In this document: positions 8,093 to 16,800 of the stretch, in pieces | Layout: the number at the start of each line of letters is the position of its first letter | Position numbering within the stretch: the stretch's first letter is position 1 | NCBI GenBank assembly: GCA_031279205.1 | Contig: JAITIX010000045.1 | Coordinates: 1 to 34,327 of the forward strand | Direction: 5' to 3' | Source of the DNA: Treponema sp. | Lineage (GTDB): Bacteria; Spirochaetota; Spirochaetia; Treponematales; Breznakiellaceae | Length of the DNA stretch: 34,327 bases | The notes under the pieces: generated by a model | The model's database searches: none | What the model was told of the DNA's origin: nothing | The model's input: the letters and a program-made list of their open reading frames with translations, nothing else | Position numbers and translations under genes: made by a program

Positions 8093-8174
8093 GCCCAGAT
8101 GGTGAAATTGGCAGACACGCTAGTTTCAGGTACTAGTGCCGCGAGGCTTGGGGGTTCAAATCCCCCTCTGGGCA
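8093..8174 (+). tRNA. tRNA-Leu (anticodon CAG)
   Basis: The acceptor arms GCCCAGA and TCTGGGC pair perfectly. The anticodon stem CTAGT/ACTAG encloses a 7-base loop with CAG at 8127-8129, which reads CUG leucine codons. The long variable arm (TGCC..GGC) is of class II, and the T arm GGGGGTTCAAATCCCCC is complete. The discriminator base is A8174. The 3' CCA is not encoded. Confidence 0.97.
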
Positions 8175-8180
8175 ATCCCT

Positions 8181-8194
8181 TCTATAATTATAGA
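8181..8194. other. Perfect 14-bp palindrome between tRNA-Leu and mgtC
   Basis: TCTATAATTATAGA is self-complementary and starts 6 bp after the tRNA. It contains TATAAT but has no -35 partner at the right distance. It may aid 3' processing of the tRNA transcript or bind a regulator of the membrane-protein gene 9 bp downstream. Confidence 0.4.
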
Positions 8195-8202
8195 CCTATC
8201 CC

Positions 8203-8883
8203 ATGAATGAGTTATATCTAAGTGAAGTCGATATGCTGAGTCGCCTCTGTCTTGGTTTTCTAGCCGGTGCAATCATTGGGCTTGAGCGTTCAAGCCGTCA
8301 TCAGGTCGCGGGTTTGCGTACCCATATCCTCATTGCTGTTGGGGCGACGCTCCTCATGCTCCTTTCCATTTGGCTTCCCCAGGAATTCAATTCTCTCAAA
8401 AATGGCGACCCTGGACGGATCGCCGCGCAAGTAGTTTCCGGTATTGGTTTCCTAGGCGCCGGAGCCATGATCCGGCTTGGCAATAACATCAAGGGACTCA
8501 CCACAGCTGCTTCACTCTGGATAAGCGCTGCGTTTGGACTTGCCATAGGCGCGGGTATGTTTATTGCCGCCGGTATCGCGCTGACTCTGACTATGTTCAG
8601 CCTTATTGTTCTGGGACACTTTGAACAGCGCTTCTTCCCCTCGGAACGAAACAAGGTGCTGGAGATAACCTATAACGATAATCCTGATCGGGAAAAAGCT
8701 CTGGAACTCCTGCGCTCTTTCAACATTCGCGTCCAGTCGGTTGATATGCAGCAAGTCAAGGGCAAAGCGATCAAACTACGACTTTTAATCGCCATTCCTG
8801 ATGCCACCAACAGCCACCAACTCATCAAAACCCTTAAAACCACCGGCAAAGTGGCACGGATCGAGATAAAGGAAAAGTATTAA
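8203..8883 (+). CDS. MgtC/SapB family membrane protein
   Basis: The 226-residue protein has the MgtC core: four or five membrane helices in residues about 12-145 with the conserved GAIIGLERSSRHQVAGLRTH segment and SGIGFLGAGAMI. A soluble ACT-like domain of about 80 residues follows at the C terminus. MgtC proteins are linked to growth at low Mg2+ and to control of ATP synthase and membrane potential in enterobacteria, which is suggestive given the upstream ATPase operon, but the tRNA and its own promoter separate them. The ATG at 8203 lacks a clear ribosome site; ATG at 8233 (MLSRLCLGF) is an alternative. Confidence 0.9.
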   Translation: MNELYLSEVDMLSRLCLGFLAGAIIGLERSSRHQVAGLRTHILIAVGATLLMLLSIWLPQEFNSLKNGDPGRIAAQVVSGIGFLGAGAMIRLGNNIKGLTTAASLWISAAFGLAIGAGMFIAAGIALTLTMFSLIVLGHFEQRFFPSERNKVLEITYNDNPDREKALELLRSFNIRVQSVDMQQVKGKAIKLRLLIAIPDATNSHQLIKTLKTTGKVARIEIKEKY

Positions 8884-9153
8884 CTGGCTGTTATGGCTGA
8901 ATTTGTCTACAGACAAGTGGTTTACCACACGATTCCCGCGCTTATCGCAAGAGCGCTGGAGGTGTTCATACTACGAGGAACAACGGGTAAATGATGATGA
9001 GCCACAAGGTTCTTTGTGCAACGCGATGAGGCGGTACACCTCGCGTCTGATATGAGGCTGGCTTAGAAGCTTTGTTTCCAAACGGAATAGTGGAATCAAT
9101 GGCCTTGTTGAGAAGTCAAGCATAAAAACGCTGCCTTGCGCCCTTCCACGTTC
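8884..9153. other. Convergent intergenic region with two adjacent small hairpins
   Basis: This 270-bp gap separates the rightward MgtC-family gene and the leftward TPR gene. TTGTCT (8903-8908) pairs with AGACAA (8911-8916), and directly after it GTGG (8917-8920) pairs with CCAC (8925-8928). Neither is followed by a T-run. A 33-codon frame from about 8893 lacks recognisable features and I do not call it. Confidence 0.5.
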
Positions 9154-11133
9154 TCAGCGCAGAGTGCGAAGCAGGGCGCGAAGCTCAGGATCAGCGGCGG
9201 GCGTGGTTACGGTGGGCGCGTCTGGCTCCGGCGCTTGAAGGACAAGCTCATCGCCGACACTGATCCGGTCAAAAAAGCCTTTGCGCGTGATAGTTCCTGA
9301 CGAGACTTCCTCATCAACGGCGTTAATTATCATGGTTCCTACTACCTCTTCCTGAGCGTAAGAAAGACCCACGCCTTCGCTGCTGCTACTCAGCGCGCCT
9401 TTTTTCACCACGTCGTAGACTGCTCCCACTTTAACGCCGTCAAGACGTCCCTTGTCAATAAGGCCAATTCCGGCGCGGTACTGGAGCAGTTTGGCGCGGA
9501 AAGGCATTGCCGCAACAAGCTGATCCACGATGCCCCGTGCCGCATTCCGTAGTCGATCCGAACCAGTGCGGTAGGCCGTGAATGTGGCTGCTGACGCGCC
9601 GGTTCTGCCCACAAAGAGTTCGCCAGTAACCGCAAGGTCCCGCTCGTTTTCTGTAACCGAGATGATGATGAAGTAATCAGCGCCGGACTCACGCGCGTGC
9701 CTGAACGCCTGTGAGTAGGAAGCCTCACGCGGCTCAAGTTCCATAGGACGGATGTTCCGCTCGTGCGAAAGTATGTCTTTTATATAGGAAGAAGCGGTAA
9801 CGCCGGCGTCCACATGGTAGAAGCTCGACTGGGATACCACAGAAAACACCCCCAGCTTCCAGTGTGGCTCGGATACGTCCACCGGGTCTACATTCCAGCG
9901 ACGGTAAAGCGCCCCTTCAAGCAGGTTGTCGTAGGCTTCCACCGCGTCGTTCAGGGAACGGTCGCCCAGCCCAAGTCCCTGCATAAAGCGCAGTTCCTCA
10001 AGGTAGCGAGCTGGATAACCCTGAACCCGCAGAAGATCGGCGTATTCACGGCGGTCTGCGGCATAAGGATTAAGTCGCAGGCCCCGGCGGTACTCAAACA
10101 GGGATTGCTCAATAAAGTTGCGGTTTTTGAAATCGCGCGCGCGGTTAAAGTGCCAAGTGGCCCAGCCCGCGCGACGGGGGTCTTCAAGGCTGGTGTGGGA
10201 TATAAGCAATTCCTCAAGCGTTGCCCTGATAAACTCGTCGTTGGGATCAATGAGCGCGGCAGTTGAGAGAATCGTGATGGCGTCTGCGTTCCTGCCCAGC
10301 CGTACGTAGGAAATGCCCTTGAGATACCATGCTCCAATGTCCTGGCGGTTTGCGGCAATGGCTTCGTCAGCAAGGCGGCTTGCGTCCTCAAACTGGCCTG
10401 CGCGGTAACGGAGGCTGGCAAGCAGGGAACGGGCTGGCGCATACCCAGGCTGGTAATGCAGGGCGCTTTCTGCGTAACGGGTTGCGGAACTCAGACTGCC
10501 AGCGCGTGATTCAAGATAGGCTGCGTAGTAGTAAACGCGGTAATCGGTTGGATGCTGTACCATGGCGCGTTCGATATAGGCGCGGGCGCTTGTGGTTTCG
10601 CCTAGGGAGCCGAGAACCAGTGCCAGAGACACGAGTAGTCGCCGGTCGTCAGGATAGCGGCGCACCGCGTCCTGATAGCGCGTTACCGCGTTTCCCGCAT
10701 GGCCCTGAGCGATGTCCAGTTCAGAGGCGGCAAACAAGGCCTCGCGGTTGTACGGCTCGCGCGCCAGCACATCGTTAATCACCGAAGAGGCGCGGTCGAG
10801 CTGACCCAGGGCAATAAGGGTGATCGCCTCAAGGTTTGTCAGCGCAAGGTTGCCCCGCGACAGGGAACGCGCCTTCTGTACCCAGTTCAGTGCCTCATCA
10901 AATTCAGAAAGCTCATAGTAGCACTCGGCAAGAGCGGCGGTTGCCTCTGCGTGGGTGCTGTTAAGGCGCAGGCACTCAAGCAGGGATTCCACTGCCGAGT
11001 ACCAGTCCTCCTGGCTCATAAATACACGCCCCTGCTCGTAGTAGGAACTTGCGCTGACATATGTCTGGGTTTGAACTGGCGAAGCCAGCAGGGAAAAAAC
11101 GCAAAGTAATAGCGCTGTATAAAAAGTTTTCAT
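9154..11133 (-). CDS. Secreted/periplasmic TPR-repeat protein
   Basis: The 659-residue protein starts with a signal peptide (about 1-22, MKTFYTALLLCVFSLLASP). Some eight to ten tetratricopeptide units follow through about residue 390, with repeated Ala-Tyr-Leu-Glu patterns such as YYAAYLESRAGSLSSATRYAE. The C-terminal 250 residues form a separate domain: an FSVVSQSSFYHVDAGVTASSY segment and beta-rich stretches including a VGAVYDVVKKG fold. Together they suggest an envelope assembly or surface-associated scaffold; the ligand is unknown. AGGAGAGGG lies before the ATG inside the end of tlyC, and the two genes overlap by ATGA. It is the last gene of the phoH operon. Confidence 0.85.
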   Translation of the reverse strand: MKTFYTALLLCVFSLLASPVQTQTYVSASSYYEQGRVFMSQEDWYSAVESLLECLRLNSTHAEATAALAECYYELSEFDEALNWVQKARSLSRGNLALTNLEAITLIALGQLDRASSVINDVLAREPYNREALFAASELDIAQGHAGNAVTRYQDAVRRYPDDRRLLVSLALVLGSLGETTSARAYIERAMVQHPTDYRVYYYAAYLESRAGSLSSATRYAESALHYQPGYAPARSLLASLRYRAGQFEDASRLADEAIAANRQDIGAWYLKGISYVRLGRNADAITILSTAALIDPNDEFIRATLEELLISHTSLEDPRRAGWATWHFNRARDFKNRNFIEQSLFEYRRGLRLNPYAADRREYADLLRVQGYPARYLEELRFMQGLGLGDRSLNDAVEAYDNLLEGALYRRWNVDPVDVSEPHWKLGVFSVVSQSSFYHVDAGVTASSYIKDILSHERNIRPMELEPREASYSQAFRHARESGADYFIIISVTENERDLAVTGELFVGRTGASAATFTAYRTGSDRLRNAARGIVDQLVAAMPFRAKLLQYRAGIGLIDKGRLDGVKVGAVYDVVKKGALSSSSEGVGLSYAQEEVVGTMIINAVDEEVSSGTITRKGFFDRISVGDELVLQAPEPDAPTVTTPAADPELRALLRTLR

Positions 11134-11909
11134 TGGTCCCTCTCCTGAGTTTCTGATTTTAGGATAAGTTTAACGGTGTTAATCTTATGGCCATCCATAT
11201 CCTGAATGATAATATCATGTCCCTTGTACACGATCTTCTCGTATTTTACTGGAATCTTCCCGAACAGATCGAACACAAAACCGCCTAGTGTATCAAAATC
11301 ATCGGCAGGAAACTCGATGCCAACCACCTTAGCAAGGCCATCAAGATTCATACGCGCGTCGCAAAGAAAGGTTCCCTTGCTCAACTCGATTATTTCAGGC
11401 GTTTCGTTGTCAAACTCGTCCTGAATGTCCCCGATGATCTCTTCCAGTATGTCTTCCATGCAGACAATGCCGGACACGCCACCGTATTCATCAACCACCA
11501 CCGCGATATGTACCCGCTTATAGCGCAGCTCTTTGAGCAGGTCATAGATGCGCTTTGATTCAGGAACAAAAAACGGCTTTCTGATGATCTTTCGCAGGTC
11601 GAACTCCGCGTCCTTGAGCAGATAGCTCAGTACGTCTTTTACATAAAGAATCCCGATCACGTTATCAATCGTCTCCTCATACACGGGGAAACGGGAATGA
11701 CCACTGTTAGCCATGCAGGTAAGCAGTTCGGCCTTGGACGCGTCAGCTTCCAGAAACACTGTATCAATGCGGGGAACCATAACCTCCTTGACTATGGTTT
11801 CGGGCAGGTCAAGCACGCCCTGAATCATTGTTTGCTGTTCAGTTTCCAGCGATTGAAATATCTTGCGGTGCAGTTCGCCATCTTTCTTGAAAATGGACTT
11901 TAAGTTCAT
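11130..11909 (-). CDS. tlyC: CBS-domain/CorC-HlyC family protein
   Basis: The 259-residue protein has a short helical N terminus, a pair of CBS domains (about 45-170, marked by VMVPRIDTVFLEAD and HIAVVVDEYGGVSGIVCMED), and a C-terminal CorC_HlyC domain (about 180-255, DFDTLGGFVFDLFGKIP). It lacks the membrane DUF21 domain, so it matches the short CorC/TlyC form. CBS pairs sense adenine nucleotides. Family roles proposed include Mg2+/Co2+ efflux support; the historical haemolysin label (TlyC) is not evidence of haemolysis. Both ends overlap neighbours by ATGA (ybeY before, TPR gene after). Confidence 0.9.
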   Translation of the reverse strand: MNLKSIFKKDGELHRKIFQSLETEQQTMIQGVLDLPETIVKEVMVPRIDTVFLEADASKAELLTCMANSGHSRFPVYEETIDNVIGILYVKDVLSYLLKDAEFDLRKIIRKPFFVPESKRIYDLLKELRYKRVHIAVVVDEYGGVSGIVCMEDILEEIIGDIQDEFDNETPEIIELSKGTFLCDARMNLDGLAKVVGIEFPADDFDTLGGFVFDLFGKIPVKYEKIVYKGHDIIIQDMDGHKINTVKLILKSETQERDQ

Positions 11910-12361
11910 GGGATCACCCGTTCCCCGGCTAGTTCAGCCACGATAGTCTCCTGAAATTGCAGCATCGGCTCGGTTTCCGCGTTACTCGCATGATCAAAAC
12001 CGCTTAAATGCAGAATACCATGAACCAAAAGCCGGCGTAACTCCTCATCCTCAGAAACCGCAAAATACTGTGCATTTTCTTTAAGGGTTTCCAGCGATAT
12101 AAGCAGGTCACCTGGCAAGAACCATATTTCTCCGTCTTCGTTTATGCTTTCCCCAAGGGGGAAGGAAAGGATGTCCGTGGCCTCATCCTTATCCCGAAAC
12201 CGCCTGTTCAAGTCGCGGATACAGGCGTTGTTGCAAAATACCAGCGAGAGGTCCCACTTGTCCTGTTTAAGGTAAGCAAGCGCTTTCTGTATAAAGACTT
12301 CAGCATTATCCACCCATAAAGGAAGCTCAATTCCTTTGGCGCTGATTTCAACGCGGTTCAT
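11906..12361 (-). CDS. ybeY: Endoribonuclease YbeY (16S rRNA maturation)
   Basis: YbeY is a single-strand endoribonuclease for 16S rRNA 3'-end processing and ribosome quality control. The 151-residue protein has the zinc motif HGILHLSGFDH with His114, His118 and His124, and DKDEATDILSFPLG upstream. The frame extends further upstream into the HD gene, but the ATG at 12361 gives a normal length and MNRVEIS start. It lies 13 bp after the HD gene stop. The stop overlaps tlyC (ATGA). Confidence 0.95.
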   Translation of the reverse strand: MNRVEISAKGIELPLWVDNAEVFIQKALAYLKQDKWDLSLVFCNNACIRDLNRRFRDKDEATDILSFPLGESINEDGEIWFLPGDLLISLETLKENAQYFAVSEDEELRRLLVHGILHLSGFDHASNAETEPMLQFQETIVAELAGERVIP

Positions 12362-12374
12362 GGTATAGCGCTCT

Positions 12375-14585
12375 TTAAACGCCAGCCCCTGCTGCCGGTT
12401 CTTTGCGCGGCAGTTTGGGATACTCAATGCGTGAATGGTAATGGGCAGCAAGTGAACGAACAAAGGCTTTCTTGATGATTTCAAGGTCGCGGAAAGTGAG
12501 TTCCGATTCGGCAAGCTGGCCATGCTCCACCTTGCCAGTGATGAGTTCCTGAATGAATTTTTCGATCTTTGCGGCGGTTGGCTTCTCAAGGCTCCGGCAC
12601 GCGGCCTCTGACACATCGGCCAGCATCACCACTGCTGATTCGCGGGAACGCGGGGGACTGCCTGGGTAGGAAAAATCTTCGACACTTACCTGTGGGTCTT
12701 GTTTCAACGCCTCATTATAGAACCATGTGATCACTGAATTCCCATGATGTTCGGCGATGATATCAATAACCGCGCGGGGCAGTCCCAGTACGCGGGCCTT
12801 TTCCACGCCCAGCTTCACGTGACTGCGAATCACGGTGGCTGAAAGACGGGGTGGAAGCTCACTGTGCTTGTTATAGGTGGTCTGGTTTTCCACAAAATAC
12901 TCTGGCTGATCCATCTTCCCGATGTCGTGATAATAAGCCCCGACCCTCGCTAACAGTGGATTGGCCCCGATTTCGCGGCAGGCGCTCTCAGCAAGGTTCG
13001 CCACTGTGAGCGAATGAGTATAGGTGCCAGGGGCTATGGTGAACAGTTTTTTGAGCGTAGGGGAGTTAAGGTCGGCAAGCTCTATCAGTCTGAACGTCGT
13101 TACCGCGTCAAGCGCATGTTCCAGCGGCGGCAGTAGCCCCAGCACGAGCATACCTGAAGCGATGCCGTTAAAGGCTGCCCAGAACAGCACGATTGGGTAC
13201 CACGAAAGCACGGCGCGCTGGATAAGCAGGATGGCAATCGTGGCCACCGCGTTGACGGCGGCGATGATGAGGCCAGCCCGCACCATGTCCATGCGTTTCT
13301 CGGCGTCCCTTAAAAGGTATGAGGCGACGATCCCCGACACTAGCGCGAAAAAGTATGCCCAGGTGTCAAACGAATCGGAGAGAAATGCGCTCAATGGCAG
13401 GGCAAAGGCCATAAGCAGTGCAAGCGGCCTGTCGATGAGAATCGCCGGCAACATAACTACCAGAGCGGTTGGCAGAATAATGGATACTGGAAAATACTCT
13501 GTGTTAAAAGAGAGATTTTTCACAAGCACAGCACCGATCAGGTACAGGCATGAAAGTATGGCAAGCAGATAGATTTCTTCGTTACTCAAGGCGTGGCCAG
13601 TCAATTTCACGGTTCCAATGAAGATGAACAGCGCGTAGAGGATCAGGAGGATCATGGTCTGTCCCACGATTGCGCGGGGGTCTTTGCCTGAGATGGCTGA
13701 TTTCAAGGCTTCTAGTTCTATCATGGCTTCCGCACTGATAATGAAACCACGTTTGATGATCCGCGTTCCCGGCTCAATGTACTTCACCACTGGCTCAACC
13801 TGAATGTTTGCCTCAGTGAGCCGCTGTTCAGTATCAACCTCAGAGAAAAACACGTTTGCTTGAATAAACGGCGACAGCAAGTCCCACGCAATCACCTTGA
13901 ACGACGAAGGCGCGTCAGGCGCAATGTAACGGTCTATGGCGTTGCTCAGGTTTGCCAGCGTAAGGATATGGGAAAAGGTGATCCGCTCCCGTTCAGTACG
14001 GTTCCCATAATTGTGGAGCAGTTCAACCTGTTCTGAACTGAATCGCTCAAGAGCAATGCTTGGCAGCGTAAAAATGCCTGCGTCAAGCACCTGTTTCAGC
14101 GTAGCCATGCCTGCGTCAAGGATTTGCAGACGAGCTTCATCGTTGTACAGCATATCAAGGATTCCATCGTGAAACTGCATGGGAAAATTGGCATCTATCT
14201 CACTAAGATAGTCTCCGGTCGATACACCGGTATCGAAGACGACTTTTGAGAAGTCAACGAAGTTCCGGTAAGCATTCTGGACTTCCTCGTTTACCTCAAG
14301 GGAATACTTGAATACCGGTGGAATCTGTCGTAGCTCGGCCTCACGGCGGAGGCGAGTCGCCTCCTTGTCAATATAAGAGATGCGGCTCTCGGCAATCACA
14401 TCCCGTTCCGCGACCCGTCCCTCCTCAAAGTCGCGGAAATCATCGGGCGACCCGTCCAAATACAAACTGTTGATGATAAAAACAGCGGTGATAAGAAAGG
14501 CGAAGAGCGTTACAAGGGAAGGCAGAAGACGGAATTTGGGCAATCTGGGGAGGATTGGTTTATTCGGCTTTTTTTTGCTTGTCAT
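12375..14585 (-). CDS. 7TM-HD phosphodiesterase, PgpH-like
   Basis: The 736-residue protein has an N-terminal anchor helix (about 25-45), a long extracytoplasmic 7TMR-HD domain (about 50-300), a block of seven membrane helices (about 305-490) and a C-terminal cytosolic HD domain with His524, then His553-Asp554 in YYHDIGK. In Listeria the same architecture (PgpH) degrades cyclic di-AMP. I infer that activity but no c-di-AMP cyclase is in view. The start overlaps the phoH 3' end by 26 bp. Order phoH-HD-ybeY-corC matches many bacteria, where these genes link RNA quality control and membrane signalling. Confidence 0.93.
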   Translation of the reverse strand: MTSKKKPNKPILPRLPKFRLLPSLVTLFAFLITAVFIINSLYLDGSPDDFRDFEEGRVAERDVIAESRISYIDKEATRLRREAELRQIPPVFKYSLEVNEEVQNAYRNFVDFSKVVFDTGVSTGDYLSEIDANFPMQFHDGILDMLYNDEARLQILDAGMATLKQVLDAGIFTLPSIALERFSSEQVELLHNYGNRTERERITFSHILTLANLSNAIDRYIAPDAPSSFKVIAWDLLSPFIQANVFFSEVDTEQRLTEANIQVEPVVKYIEPGTRIIKRGFIISAEAMIELEALKSAISGKDPRAIVGQTMILLILYALFIFIGTVKLTGHALSNEEIYLLAILSCLYLIGAVLVKNLSFNTEYFPVSIILPTALVVMLPAILIDRPLALLMAFALPLSAFLSDSFDTWAYFFALVSGIVASYLLRDAEKRMDMVRAGLIIAAVNAVATIAILLIQRAVLSWYPIVLFWAAFNGIASGMLVLGLLPPLEHALDAVTTFRLIELADLNSPTLKKLFTIAPGTYTHSLTVANLAESACREIGANPLLARVGAYYHDIGKMDQPEYFVENQTTYNKHSELPPRLSATVIRSHVKLGVEKARVLGLPRAVIDIIAEHHGNSVITWFYNEALKQDPQVSVEDFSYPGSPPRSRESAVVMLADVSEAACRSLEKPTAAKIEKFIQELITGKVEHGQLAESELTFRDLEIIKKAFVRSLAAHYHSRIEYPKLPRKEPAAGAGV

Positions 14586-15582
14586 AGGCTTGTATAATCT
14601 TTTTAATCAACGGGTTACGTACTACATCGCCGGTATGCAGGTAGGCAAAGTAGAGTCCCTCAACGTCTGAGAGGATCGAAACAGCGTGCATAAGCCCTGA
14701 ATCAACACGGCGGGGCAGGTCGATCTGGGTAATATCGCCAGTGATAATAGCTCGCGAACCTTCGCCAATGCGCGTGAGGAACATCTTCATCTGTTCTTTG
14801 GTGGTGTTCTGTGCCTCATCAAGGATCACTACAGCGTCGTTGAGGCTGCGCCCGCGCATATACGCAAGCGGCGCGATTTCGATAACATGGTTTTCTTCCA
14901 TGCGCCGAATCACTTCAAAGGGTACAAGCGCCTCCATAGCGTCGTAGAGCGGTCGCAGGTAGGGGTTAATCTTCTGGGCCAGGTCTCCGGGCAGGAAGCC
15001 TAGACTCTCGCCAGCCTCAACAACCGGACGGGTTAGCACCAGTTTCCGCGCCTCCTTTGCCAGCACCAGACGCAGGGACTCGGCCACGGCAAGAAAGGTT
15101 TTCCCCGTGCCTGCTGGCCCGACGCAGAAACTTATGTCGTGAGACCGCATTCCCAGCACATAGAGCGCCTGATTCCTGCCCCGTGGGTAGACGCGGGCAA
15201 ACCCATGAGGAATCTGAATCATAGCATCGCGGAAGAAGTCAGTGCTTGTCTCCTGAACCAGCGCAGCTTCCCGCGCCGAAGTATCAGAGGCAGTGACACT
15301 GACCCCGGCGGCAATACCCGTTGCACCAGCCAGCGTGCGAATGTATGCAGTGGAAGGCTGTTCCCCGTCCCGTACCACCGCAATAAGGTTATCCATCACT
15401 GACTTGAAACGCTCCCGGCCATTGAGACCAGCGCCTTGCAGACGAATCTCGTTTCCCCGCGCCGTGATACGTCCCCCTAAAATGCCCTCGATAAGTTTCA
15501 GATTTCCATCATTCGCACCGCACACGCCAGAAAGCAGTTCATGACTATCCAATACGATGGTTATACTATCATCCAATTCCAT
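14560..15582 (-). CDS. phoH: PhoH-family ATPase
   Basis: The 340-residue cytosolic protein has an N-terminal KH-like domain (about 1-110) and the PhoH ATPase core with Walker A GPAGTGKT at 155-162 (Lys161) and Walker B VVILDEAQNTT. PhoH proteins are P-loop ATPases related to helicase domains, with presumed roles in RNA metabolism; the adjoining ybeY supports that. It is first in its operon. The best promoter puts the transcript start within a few bases of the ATG and I see no ribosome site, so the message may be leaderless. Confidence 0.93.
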   Translation of the reverse strand: MELDDSITIVLDSHELLSGVCGANDGNLKLIEGILGGRITARGNEIRLQGAGLNGRERFKSVMDNLIAVVRDGEQPSTAYIRTLAGATGIAAGVSVTASDTSAREAALVQETSTDFFRDAMIQIPHGFARVYPRGRNQALYVLGMRSHDISFCVGPAGTGKTFLAVAESLRLVLAKEARKLVLTRPVVEAGESLGFLPGDLAQKINPYLRPLYDAMEALVPFEVIRRMEENHVIEIAPLAYMRGRSLNDAVVILDEAQNTTKEQMKMFLTRIGEGSRAIITGDITQIDLPRRVDSGLMHAVSILSDVEGLYFAYLHTGDVVRNPLIKKIIQAYDKQKKAE

Positions 15583-15591
15583 TACGAAAAG

Positions 15592-15619
15592 TTTATAACT
15601 GTGTGAATAGCGTAGTCAA
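15592..15619 (-). promoter_or_regulatory. Candidate phoH operon promoter
   Basis: Reading leftward, TTGACT (15619-15614) and TATAAA (15597-15592) are 16 bp apart. The expected start is near 15585, three bases before the phoH ATG at 15582, so the untranslated leader would be almost absent. Confidence 0.7.
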
Positions 15620-15644
15620 GCAGACGCAAGAGAACTCACAATGC

Positions 15645-15673
15645 TTGAGATGATACAGGACACAGGCTATGAT
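15645..15673 (+). promoter_or_regulatory. Candidate ruvB-queA promoter
   Basis: TTGAGA at 15645-15650 and TATGAT at 15668-15673 are 17 bp apart. The predicted start is near 15680, on top of the ATG at 15679. Its -35 box lies only 25 bp from that of the divergent phoH promoter, so one bound protein could affect both. Confidence 0.7.
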
Positions 15674-15678
15674 AAGGC

Positions 15679-16800
15679 ATGGCAAAACGAAAGCCGGTGT
15701 CTGACACCGCCAAATCTGGCGCCGCCGCGCCTTTAGCGCAAACACCTCCAGCGCGTGTGCCGGAGACAGGTATCGTACATTCAGAGCATCCCCTTGCGCC
15801 TGAAGAGCGGGATATGGATATACCACTCCGTCCCCAGTCCCTCAAGGATTTTCTGGGTCAGGCAAAGCTCAAGGAAAACCTCGCCATTTTTATCAATGCG
15901 GCGAAACAGCGCGGCGAAAGCCTCGACCACCTTTTCCTGAATGGGCCGCCCGGATTGGGAAAAACCACCCTCGCCCAGGTTGTGGCGCATGAGCTGAATG
16001 TCGATTTCAAGCAAACCTCGGCGCCAGCTCTGGATAAGCCCAAAGACCTCGCCGGTATCCTTACAACCGTTACCGAAAAAACCGTGTTCTTTATTGATGA
16101 GATACACCGTCTCAAGCCCGCTATTGAAGAAATGCTTTATATAGCAATGGAAGACTATGAGCTTGACTGGATCATCGGGCAGGGAGCAAGCGCCCGTACC
16201 CTGCGTATCTCGATACCGCCGTTCACCCTCATTGGCGCCACAACAAAAGCCGGCAATGTCTCAAGCCCACTCATCGACCGCTTCGGGATAAACTGCCGCT
16301 TCTCGTTCTACGAACAGGCTGATATGGAGGCCATCCTGCGCCGCTCCGCCGGCATACTCAAGACAAGAATAGACAACGACGCCGCAAGCCTGCTTGCCAC
16401 ATCATCGCGTGGCACACCGCGCGTGGCAAACCTCTTACTACGCCGGATGCGGGACTTTGCCTTGTTTATGGAACAAGAGTCCATCACTACCGAAGTGGTA
16501 CAAGAAGGACTGAGAAGGCTGGAGATCGACGCGCTGGGACTTGAACAGCAGGACCGCCAAATACTGCGCGTCATCATTGAGCGCTACAACGGCGGACCGG
16601 TCGGCGCAGAAACCCTCGCTATCAGCGTTGGCGAAGCGGTTGATACACTCGAAGATTATTATGAGCCGTACCTGATTCAGGCTGGCTTATTGCAGCGCAC
16701 ACCACGAGGCAGACTGGTTACTGACCTCGCGTATCGTCATCTTAATCTGCGTCAGCAAGATTTTTTTTATAAACATGAAAACAGCGGACTTCTATTTTGA
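15679..16800 (+). CDS. ruvB: Holliday junction branch-migration ATPase RuvB
   Basis: RuvB is the hexameric motor that drives branch migration with RuvA. The 373-residue protein has Walker A GPPGLGKT at 89-96, Walker [10 protein letters not shown], the sensor segment [18 protein letters not shown], and a winged-helix C terminus with a [18 protein letters not shown] motif. The Walker A is about 27 residues further in than in E. coli RuvB, so the N terminus is extended. That extension contains a 13-bp palindrome read as Val7-Ser8-Asp9-Thr10. A later start within the first 50 codons cannot be excluded. The 3' end overlaps queA by 26 bp. Confidence 0.95.
   Translation: MAKRKPVSDTAKSGAAAPLAQTPPARVPETGIVHSEHPLAPEERDMDIPLRPQSLKDFLGQAKLKENLAIFINAAKQRGESLDHLFLNGPPGLGKTTLAQVVAHELNVDFKQTSAPALDKPKDLAGILTTVTEKTVFFIDEIHRLKPAIEEMLYIAMEDYELDWIIGQGASARTLRISIPPFTLIGATTKAGNVSSPLIDRFGINCRFSFYEQADMEAILRRSAGILKTRIDNDAASLLATSSRGTPRVANLLLRRMRDFALFMEQESITTEVVQEGLRRLEIDALGLEQQDRQILRVIIERYNGGPVGAETLAISVGEAVDTLEDYYEPYLIQAGLLQRTPRGRLVTDLAYRHLNLRQQDFFYKHENSGLLF
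15696..15708. repeat. Dispersed 13-bp palindrome, copy in ruvB
   Basis: GGTGTCTGACACC, a dyad apart from its central base, lies in codons 6-10 of ruvB and is read VSDT. With flanks, 17 bases (to CGCCA) are identical to the copy in queA. Confidence 0.85.

Noticed and set aside
7946-8206. 86-codon frame over tRNA-Leu
   Set aside because: It runs straight through a tRNA that folds perfectly and has its own consensus promoter.
13024-13572. 182-codon plus-strand frame in the HD-hydrolase gene
   Set aside because: Antisense to the membrane block of the HD protein; low-complexity Ser/Ala-rich product typical of a shadow frame.
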